Shown here piece after piece: positions 1-3,595 of a DNA stretch of 15,187 nucleotides; the stretch's first letter is position 1; each line of letters begins with the position of its first letter. The DNA comes from Candidatus Omnitrophota bacterium (GTDB lineage: Bacteria; Omnitrophota; Gorgyraeia; B26-G9): NCBI GenBank assembly GCA_022013205.1, contig JAKLQT010000270.1, positions 1 to 15,187 of the forward strand, read 5' to 3'. Below the pieces are notes generated by a model. The model was given only the letters and a program-made list of their open reading frames with translations, was not told the DNA's origin and ran no database searches. A program made the translations under genes and the position numbers.

Positions 1-66
1 CCCGCCACGCAGTTCATCGCAGCTTTTCCAAATTGAACTATAAAGTTGTGATTTTTTTATCGCCAT
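1..66 (-). CDS. hsdM: Type I restriction-modification methyltransferase subunit HsdM, N-terminal fragment
   Basis: The minus strand reads ATG at 66-64 and stays open for 22 codons to the window edge. The peptide begins MAIKKSQLYSSIW and continues KSCDELRGG. This is the very conserved N-terminus of HsdM, the N6-adenine methyltransferase (M) subunit of type I restriction-modification systems, which usually continues with the helical N-terminal domain. The methylase modifies the host's recognition sites and forms the core complex with HsdS and HsdR. A weak AAGGG-like ribosome site lies about 12 bases upstream. It sits 100 bp downstream of a small XRE regulator on the same strand, a common arrangement. 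Only 66 bases are visible, so the catalytic NPPF region and the hsdS and hsdR genes cannot be checked. The identification rests on recognising the N-terminal sequence. Confidence 0.82.
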   Translation of the reverse strand, partial: MAIKKSQLYSSIWKSCDELRGG

Positions 67-166
67 GTTTAACTTTTACCCTTCTGTGATGTTATAGGTA
101 AATCTATTTCTTTTCTATCGAATCTCTATTGGCCCGACTAAAAACAAAAAACTCTCTCCAATTCTC

Positions 167-367
167 CTATTTGCTACCGCCCACCAACTCATCAATTTTA
201 ATTTTAAAAACGCCGGCAAGTTTTGTTAAAGTCTCAAGCGTCGGGTTTTTATTGGTTCCTGATTCTATTTTGATAAGTGTGCTGTAGGTGATTCCGGCTT
301 TCTGGGCGAGTTGTTCCTGGGATAGATGGTGTTTTTTTCTGAGTTTTTTGATATTTGATGCGAGCAT
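167..367 (-). CDS. Small XRE-family helix-turn-helix regulator
   Basis: This 66-residue protein consists of one Cro/C1-type HTH domain (HTH_3). Residues 4-60 give the usual five-helix pattern, including LSQEQLAQKAGIT (helix 2-turn-helix 3), then STLIKIESG and a C-terminal NPTLETLTKLAGVF helix ending near the IDELVGG motif typical of the family. It is a DNA-binding transcription factor acting as a dimer. The ATG at 367 is preceded by AAGGAGA at good spacing. Its gene lies just upstream of hsdM on the same strand, so it probably acts as a control protein for the restriction-modification genes and for its own promoter. The region upstream contains perfect palindromes (CAATATATTG at 459-468, TAATATTA at 470-477) that are possible operators. 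The HTH assignment is firm; the link to R-M control is inference from position. Confidence 0.9.
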   Translation of the reverse strand: MLASNIKKLRKKHHLSQEQLAQKAGITYSTLIKIESGTNKNPTLETLTKLAGVFKIKIDELVGGSK

Positions 368-393
368 GGTTCTCCTTTGTTATTTAGTGTTTT

Positions 394-422
394 AGGATTC
401 TTCGACCTTCGGTCTCAGGATC
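394..422. repeat. Dispersed intergenic repeat unit (AGGATTCTTCG...TCTCAGGATC)
   Basis: A short palindromic unit built around GACCTTCGGTC, flanked by AGGATTC and CAGGATC. It resembles recurrent 'ttcgac...ctcaggat' intergenic motifs seen in many environmental bacterial genomes, and shares the CTCAGGAT core with the longer copy at 2329-2388. It lies in the predicted 5' leader of the XRE regulator gene. Confidence 0.4.
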
Positions 423-432
423 AAAAAAAATA

Positions 433-461
433 ATTAAATATTTTTCTTGACAAACTATCAA
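433..461 (-). promoter_or_regulatory. Predicted sigma-70 promoter for the XRE regulator (and possibly hsdM)
   Basis: On the minus strand, TTGATA (461-456) and TTTAAT (438-433) are separated by 17 bases; each box matches the consensus at 5 of 6 positions. The expected start near 426 gives a leader of about 60 bases ahead of the regulator's AAGGAGA site. It overlaps the opposite-strand promoter at 447-475, so the two should interfere. Confidence 0.45.
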
Positions 462-475
462 TATATTGCTAATAT
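447..475 (+). promoter_or_regulatory. Predicted sigma-70 promoter facing the palindrome cluster
   Basis: Plus-strand TTGACA (447-452) is followed after 17 bases by TAATAT (470-475), with an upstream TG at 467-468 giving an extended -10. A transcript starting near 482 would run through a 30-codon ORF and the palindromes at 611-742. Perfect palindromes CAATATATTG (459-468) and TAATATTA (470-477) lie within or next to it and could bind the neighbouring regulator. Confidence 0.45.
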
Positions 476-558
476 TATGTTAATAGAACACTACTAATTT
501 ATTGCTTTTAATTAAATGCTATTCTAGCGCTTATTATTAAAAATATCAAGGAATTTCG

Positions 559-651
559 ATGACTGTACAACTGCTTAATAATCCAGGGATCGCCTCAAGT
601 CGACAAGCCGCCCCTTGCTTAAACAAGGGTAAATTCCTCCGTGGAATCTGA
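559..651 (+). CDS. Possible 30-residue small ORF
   Basis: An ATG at 559 follows AAGGAA with 5-base spacing and opens 30 codons starting MTVQLLNNPGIASS and ending in a TGA at 649-651. A promoter-like sequence lies about 85 bp upstream. The product matches nothing I recognise, and the last third runs into the first palindromes of the 611-742 cluster. It may be a chance ORF or the decayed edge of a mobile element. Support is limited to promoter and ribosome-site quality. Confidence 0.2.
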   Translation: MTVQLLNNPGIASSRQAAPCLNKGKFLRGI

Positions 652-742
652 AAGATTCCAGGGACTTAGTCCTCGGAATTTTCCCAAAGGGAAAAGTCTA
701 TAAAATCAACCCCGAAAAACCGGACATTTTCACTTTGGGGTT
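611..742. repeat. Cluster of palindromes: REP/IS200-like remnant or structured RNA
   Basis: At least five stems are visible in about 130 bases. CCCTTG/CAAGGG pairs 612-617 with 624-629. TGGAATC/GATTCCA pairs 642-648 with 654-660 around a TGAAA loop. GGAC/GTCC pairs 662-665 with 669-672. TTTTCCC/GGGAAAA pairs 679-685 with 689-695. AACCCCGAA/TTTGGGGTT pairs 708-716 with 734-742 with one G-T pair. An outer stem, AAATTCC (631-637) with GGAATTT (675-681), would enclose the second and third stems as a three-way junction and excludes the fourth. Such tandem palindromes are typical of REP units or ends of IS200/IS605-type elements; a structured transcript is the alternative. No transposase gene is present. 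Confidence 0.5.
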
Positions 743-761
743 ACCATTACCCAGAGAAACA

Positions 762-789
762 TTGACTTTCAGGCAAGTTATGATATAAT
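762..789 (+). promoter_or_regulatory. Sigma-70 promoter of tRNA-Glu
   Basis: TTGACT (762-767) is followed after 16 bases by a perfect TATAAT (784-789), with TG at 781-782 forming an extended -10. The expected start is near 796, about 14 bases before the mature tRNA 5' end at 810. Confidence 0.8.
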
Positions 790-809
790 TTTGAAGTGCA
801 TAAACTTAT

Positions 810-887
810 GCCCCCATCGTCTAGCCTGGTCCAGGACATGTGGTTCTCAGCCATAAAACAGGGGTCCGAATCCCCTTGGGGGTACCA
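810..887 (+). tRNA. tRNA-Glu (anticodon CTC), CCA encoded
   Basis: The cloverleaf is complete. The acceptor stem pairs 810-816 (GCCCCCA) with 877-883 (TGGGGGT), with a G-U pair at the end. The D arm begins GTCT and closes with GGAC. The anticodon stem TGTGG/CCATA encloses the loop TTCTCAG, placing CTC at positions 34-36. The T arm AGGGG/CCCCT holds the loop TCCGAAT. The discriminator A (884) is followed by an encoded CCA (885-887). The GTCTAG...GGAC D arm is typical of bacterial tRNA-Glu. It reads GAG codons and may also supply charged tRNA for tetrapyrrole synthesis. It is transcribed toward the opposing three-gene operon and shares the bidirectional terminator at 1013-1048. The terminal G1-U72 pair is slightly unusual. 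Confidence 0.93.
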
Positions 888-948
888 AAATCAAAAAGGG
901 TTCCTTCTTATTTAAGTTGGGAGAAAGAACCTGCTTACAGCGGCTGCA

Positions 949-993
949 TCCACAAATTACGATCCACAGATTACGCAGATTTTCGCAGATTAA
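949..993. repeat. Dispersed 'ccacagattacgcagatt' repeat
   Basis: A low-complexity block of near-repeats (CCACAAATTACG, CCACAGATTACG, CAGATTTTCG, CAGATTA) with a period near 10 bases. It belongs to the same style of repeats as the arms at 2938-3093 and 14086-14293, but no inverted partner is found nearby. It lies between the tRNA and its terminator. Confidence 0.5.
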
Positions 994-1012
994 AAAAAAG
1001 ATAAAAGAAAAT

Positions 1013-1048
1013 AAAAAAGCCACTCGATAGAGTGGTTTTTTTATTTTC
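1013..1048. terminator. Bidirectional rho-independent terminator
   Basis: CCACTC (1020-1025) pairs with GAGTGG (1030-1035) across a GATA loop. It is flanked by an A run (1013-1018) and a T run (1036-1042, then ATTTT), so it works on both strands. It ends the tRNA-Glu transcript from the left and the three-gene operon from the right, whose last stop codon is about 60 bases away. Confidence 0.85.
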
Positions 1049-1108
1049 TGATAAATCTTCCTGTGTTTCGGACAAAAAGAGAATTATAAAGAATAAAATC
1101 GTTCCTCC

Positions 1109-1396
1109 TTAAATAAAACAACGTAATTTTCTATAATATTCTGGGCCTTTTAAAGGACACTCGATTAATCTGTTAAAATCTTCAGCATCTAACCTAAGAT
1201 CACGCGCGATAAGTTTGCTTTTACTACTATGCATAATACGTTTATGATCATTAGGTATTTTAACTTTAGCAACTAATGTAGTTCCAATATAAATACCTCC
1301 CCACCAATGAGGAGAATTTTCATTAAGTATTTCCGGCTTTATTTTGGACAGGATTTTTTTTCTAATTATTTTTTCTGGATAGCTTTTTATTCCCAT
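1109..1396 (-). CDS. Small protein, faintly HicA-like; third gene of a three-gene operon
   Basis: A 95-residue basic protein I cannot assign firmly. Its plan is an N-terminal basic helix (residues 6-20), then two strands around PHWWGGIYIG and VAKVKIPNDHK (29-52), a helix HSSKSKLIARDLRLDAEDF (56-74), and a C-terminal ECPLKGPEYYRKLR (79-92). Small archaeal and bacterial proteins with the order 'VAKT/KV...His...LARQLxLTxxEFxxLIxCPLxxxEYLxxLR' share this outline and are loosely related to HicA-type mRNA interferases, where a His in the central sheet matters. H30 and H51 are candidates here. Its ATG lies two bases after the previous stop with no ribosome site visible, so translation is probably coupled. 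The operon-final position would suit a toxin or effector. The HicA link is weak, from pattern only. Confidence 0.75.
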   Translation of the reverse strand: MGIKSYPEKIIRKKILSKIKPEILNENSPHWWGGIYIGTTLVAKVKIPNDHKRIMHSSKSKLIARDLRLDAEDFNRLIECPLKGPEYYRKLRCFI

Positions 1397-1398
1397 GA

Positions 1399-1851
1399 TT
1401 ATTTAACTATATGCGACAATAAAATTCGTTTCCATTGCAAAGGGAATTTTCCCAAATTCTCATTTTTTTTAGAAGACAAATATTTACACATCTCTGTTAA
1501 ATCTTGATTTAATTCCCTTAAGACTTCAAACTCATTACTACCAAAAGCATATAATTCAAGCTCTACAATCTCTCCAATTACCTCACCTCTCTGCTTAGTA
1601 ATTTTTACTTCAAACGGAATTTTTAATTTATAATTAAAGTTAATTAATGTATCTATTTTGGTATATAACACCGCTTCTGACACTAGCTTACTATCATACA
1701 GAATCTTATCCTTTTCAACAATCATGAAATCAGAAGCAGAAAATAAATCCAGCCTATCTGAGCAAAAAGTTACTGAAGCACTGTTCTCACATAACTGAGT
1801 AAATTTGCTTTCCGTAGCATTAGGGTCACAAGCAACCAAGCTGCCTTCCAT
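1399..1851 (-). CDS. Unrecognised 150-residue protein with a possible HicB-like C-terminal half
   Basis: I do not recognise the full protein. Residues 1-70 have no motif I know and are acidic with scattered cysteines (C8, C21, C30). Residues 74-148 follow a strand-strand-helix pattern: KLKIPFEVKITKQ, GEIVELELYAFGSNEFEVLRELNQDLTEM, then CKYLSSKKNENLG and an RILLSHI tail. That recalls the partial RNase-H-like HicB fold and its small relatives, in which a sheet is followed by an 'EALxxLxxDLxxLyexL' helix. No zinc site or separate HTH is visible. The start ATG overlaps the upstream stop by one base (TAATG), and AAGGAG sits in the end of the upstream gene. It would suit the antitoxin or immunity role for the downstream protein, but that is inference. 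Confidence 0.78.
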   Translation of the reverse strand: MEGSLVACDPNATESKFTQLCENSASVTFCSDRLDLFSASDFMIVEKDKILYDSKLVSEAVLYTKIDTLINFNYKLKIPFEVKITKQRGEVIGEIVELELYAFGSNEFEVLRELNQDLTEMCKYLSSKKNENLGKFPLQWKRILLSHIVK

Positions 1852-2240
1852 TATCTCTCTCCTTTTTTGTTAGTAACCGGAGCAAATACTTTATTAAATT
1901 CGTTAATTTTATTATCCAACCAATCTTTAAGCGAAATAGCAGTATCAAGATCAAGAATTATTCCACACTCAACCTCTCTCACTATCCCTTGTTTTCCGTC
2001 CCGTCCAGTTTCTTTTCCCACTCGATTATCAGGCAATACCTCATGAGTAATCTTTTGGGGTGTAACATTACGCTCGATAAATAACTCACAATAAATCTTC
2101 CCTCTGGGGGTAATACCTCCAAAGATTCCATCAACATGGTAAGTACGATATGCTGACATCTTTAAATAATGGATATCTATCTCTCTTTTTTTCAATACGT
2201 TGCCTGTTTTTTGCATATTACCTTTTTTTTGCTTAGCCAT
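1851..2240 (-). CDS. Unrecognised 129-residue protein, first gene of the three-gene operon
   Basis: A lysine-rich tail (residues 1-20) precedes a core with strands at IDIHYLKMSAYRTYHVDG (21-38), the glycine turn GGITPRGKIYCELFIERN (41-58), a polar linker and then VRECGIILD-like strand (88-97; VREVECGIILD in the sequence) and the helix AISLKDWLDNKINEFNKVF (101-119). The strand-strand-linker-strand-helix layout, with a helix that could align to 'AKxLxxxLxxxIxxYE', recalls DUF3467-type small proteins, but I would not assign it. No HTH or membrane segment is visible. ATG at 2240 follows GGAGG with good spacing, and a near-consensus promoter lies 34 bases upstream. The next gene overlaps its stop codon by one base, so all three products are likely made together. 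Confidence 0.8.
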   Translation of the reverse strand: MAKQKKGNMQKTGNVLKKREIDIHYLKMSAYRTYHVDGIFGGITPRGKIYCELFIERNVTPQKITHEVLPDNRVGKETGRDGKQGIVREVECGIILDLDTAISLKDWLDNKINEFNKVFAPVTNKKGER

Positions 2241-2273
2241 AATTCCTCCAATTATTTCAATTAATTTAGTTTA

Positions 2274-2302
2274 ATTATACTATCTATATATGCGATAGTC
2301 AA
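2274..2302 (-). promoter_or_regulatory. Near-consensus sigma-70 promoter of the three-gene operon
   Basis: Minus strand: TTGACT (2302-2297), 17-base spacer, perfect TATAAT (2279-2274). The start is expected near 2267, giving a leader of about 27 bases that contains GGAGG. The whole spacer is taken up by an inverted repeat (2279-2299). Confidence 0.8.
2279..2299. promoter_or_regulatory. Candidate operator: inverted repeat inside the promoter
   Basis: ACTATC (2279-2284) and GATAGT (2294-2299) form a perfect 6-bp inverted repeat with a 9-base centre. It spans the spacer and touches both the -10 and -35 boxes, so a bound dimer would block RNA polymerase. This is the usual geometry of self-repression in toxin-antitoxin operons. 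The binding protein is unknown. Confidence 0.55.
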
Positions 2303-2328
2303 TCTCCAAATGGTTCCCTGAAGATGAA

Positions 2329-2388
2329 GCTCACCCGGGCTATCCTTCAACAGGCTCAGGATGGTGAGCATAGTCGAACCAAAGCCCG
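2329..2388. repeat. Dispersed repeat with interlocked inverted arms
   Basis: Contains the recurrent intergenic sequence CCTTCAACAGGCTCAGGATG followed by AGCATAGTCGAACC, which I recognise as common in environmental genomes. GCTCACC (2329-2335) pairs with GGTGAGC (2363-2369); CGGGCT (2336-2341) pairs with AGCCCG (2383-2388); ATCCT (2342-2346) pairs with AGGAT (2358-2362). The first two stems are interlocked. It lies between the kinase stop codon and the three-gene operon promoter. No T run follows, so it is not a typical terminator. Confidence 0.5.
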
Positions 2389-2415
2389 AGGTTTTCAAAG
2401 CATGCGGGATAAATA

Positions 2416-2898
2416 TTAAAGCTTATATTTTATGGCCCGCAAAAGATCCTTACGCCATTTAATATCCTTTTTCTTCTCTATGCCCTTGGGTTTGCTTCCG
2501 TCAATGACCCCGATAATGCCTCTGCCCTGTACGGTCTCGGCAGTAAGCACTTCAAGCGGATTAGCAGTAGCACAGAATATCCGGCAAATTTCCGGAATAT
2601 TTTTCAGTGCGTTCATTACATTTATGGGAAAAGCCTCTTTGATAAACAGGACAAAACAATGCCCGCAAGCGATTTCAAGCGCGGCCTTTTCCGCGTGTTT
2701 TTTCAATTTCCGGTCGTTGCCTTCAGACCGGACAAGGCACGCGCCCGAGGCCTCGCAAAACCCGACTCCGAATTTTATTCCCGGTACAGTCCCGACCAAT
2801 GCCTCATGTATATCCTCTACTGTTTTAATAAAATGGCTTTGTCCGACGATCACATTAGCTTCTTTTGGAATCTCTATTCTTACGCTGTCAATTTCCAT
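2416..2898 (-). CDS. Adenosine-specific kinase (COG1839 / DUF355 family)
   Basis: A 160-residue protein matching the COG1839 family along its whole length: NVIVGQSHFIKTVED (15-29), GIKFGVGFCEASGACLVR (40-57), CGHCFVLFIKEAFPINV (78-94), a helix followed by ICRIFCATANP (104-114), QGRGIIGVIDG (124-134), and the C-terminal KWRKDLLRAIKYKL (147-160). Archaeal members bind or phosphorylate adenosine/AMP using their own fold rather than a ribokinase fold, and are cytoplasmic. Length is typical. The ATG follows a strong GGAGGTGGG site. It lies 216 bp after the ATPase subunit K gene on the same strand, separated by an inverted-repeat element, so co-transcription is possible but not shown. A role in adenine nucleotide salvage is a family-level statement. 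Confidence 0.88.
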   Translation of the reverse strand: MEIDSVRIEIPKEANVIVGQSHFIKTVEDIHEALVGTVPGIKFGVGFCEASGACLVRSEGNDRKLKKHAEKAALEIACGHCFVLFIKEAFPINVMNALKNIPEICRIFCATANPLEVLTAETVQGRGIIGVIDGSKPKGIEKKKDIKWRKDLLRAIKYKL

Positions 2899-2937
2899 AA
2901 TTACCCACCTCCCCCAAAAACGGTAATGTCAAAACTT

Positions 2938-3093
2938 AACCACAGAAGCACGGAAATACGGAAAAAATCAATTCTCTACTCTTTTTATTTTAACACCCCT
3001 TTAGCAAAATTTAATAACAAACCTACTCTCAAATCCGTTGCTTTTAATTCTAATCGCATTATTCTGTGTTTCCCGGCTTCTGTGTTTCTGTGG
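2938..3093. repeat. 156-bp element with inverted 'ccacagaa' ends
   Basis: The left arm AACCACAGAAGCACGGAAAT begins at 2938. The right arm (3062-3093), read on the other strand, begins CCACAGAAACACAGAAG. The arms match over most of about 20 bases and enclose about 100 AT-rich bases without an ORF. The same design occurs at 14086-14293. It could be a small non-autonomous mobile unit or a recombining repeat pair. It lies between the ATPase K gene and the kinase gene. Confidence 0.55.
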
Positions 3094-3114
3094 AAATCAT
3101 TTTATGTTTGAAAA

Positions 3115-3567
3115 TCAGGCAATAATGCCTTTGATTAGAAAGCAGGCCGCGAACGCTACGATCGCGTATAATTCCGGAAACACCGCAAGAACCATGGTTT
3201 TACCGAAAACATCAGAACCGCCGGCAATTGCCGCGATTCCGTTAGCGCAAACCTTGCCCTGATAAATCGCGGAGACCAGTCCCGCAGTTCCCATAATTAT
3301 CCCGGCCCCAAGCATTGCCGCTCCCTGGGTAATTGTCATCTGAGGAGTCAGCACCCCTTTTAACACAAAAAAAGCGGCAAAACCATATAACCCCTGCGTA
3401 CCCGGCAAAGCGCTTAGGACCAGGTAGCTGGCAAAAGCATCTTCTTTTCTTTTTAAAGCCCCGACAGTTGCCGAGCCGCCGATCGAGGTTCCGATCGCAC
3501 TGCCGCAGCCTGGCAGGCCAACCATAAGTCCCACCCCAATAAATCCTAAAACTAACGCTAAGCTCAT
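3115..3567 (-). CDS. atpK: V/A-type ATPase subunit K (rotor ring proteolipid), Na+-binding type
   Basis: This 150-residue, very hydrophobic protein is the duplicated two-hairpin (four-helix) rotor subunit, which forms the membrane ring that carries ions past subunit I. Glycine-rich helix 1 (GVGLMVGLPGCGSAIG, 11-26), helix 2 with LPGTQGLYGF (54-63), helix 3 ending in YQGKVCANGI (102-111), and helix 4 with PELYAI (131-136) are visible. Only hairpin 2 has the ion-carrying carboxylate (E132); hairpin 1 has Q58, as in V-type rings. L54, T57, Q58, Q103 and E132 correspond to the E. hirae NtpK sodium ligands L61, T64, Q65, Q110 and E139, so sodium coupling is predicted. ATG follows AAGGAG. It is the last gene of the ATPase operon, 28 bases after subunit I. 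Confidence 0.95.
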   Translation of the reverse strand: MSLALVLGFIGVGLMVGLPGCGSAIGTSIGGSATVGALKRKEDAFASYLVLSALPGTQGLYGFAAFFVLKGVLTPQMTITQGAAMLGAGIIMGTAGLVSAIYQGKVCANGIAAIAGGSDVFGKTMVLAVFPELYAIVAFAACFLIKGIIA

Positions 3568-3595
3568 AAGAATCTCCTTTCCTTATCTCATAAAA

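Noticed and set aside
890..945. Terminator directly after the tRNA (AGGGTTC...GAACCT)
   Set aside because: The stem has mismatches and no T run; the perfect stem at 1020-1035 with its T run is a better terminator.
810..2400. tRNA-Glu 3' end as an integration (att) site for the three-gene cassette
   Set aside because: No second copy of the tRNA 3' end and no integrase gene is visible in the window.
2432..3262. Long plus-strand open frames opposite the kinase and atpK genes
   Set aside because: They are antisense to well-conserved proteins, have no ribosome sites and give no recognisable products.
3115..3262. Plus-strand frame opposite the end of atpK
   Set aside because: It is a shadow of the conserved atpK reading frame.
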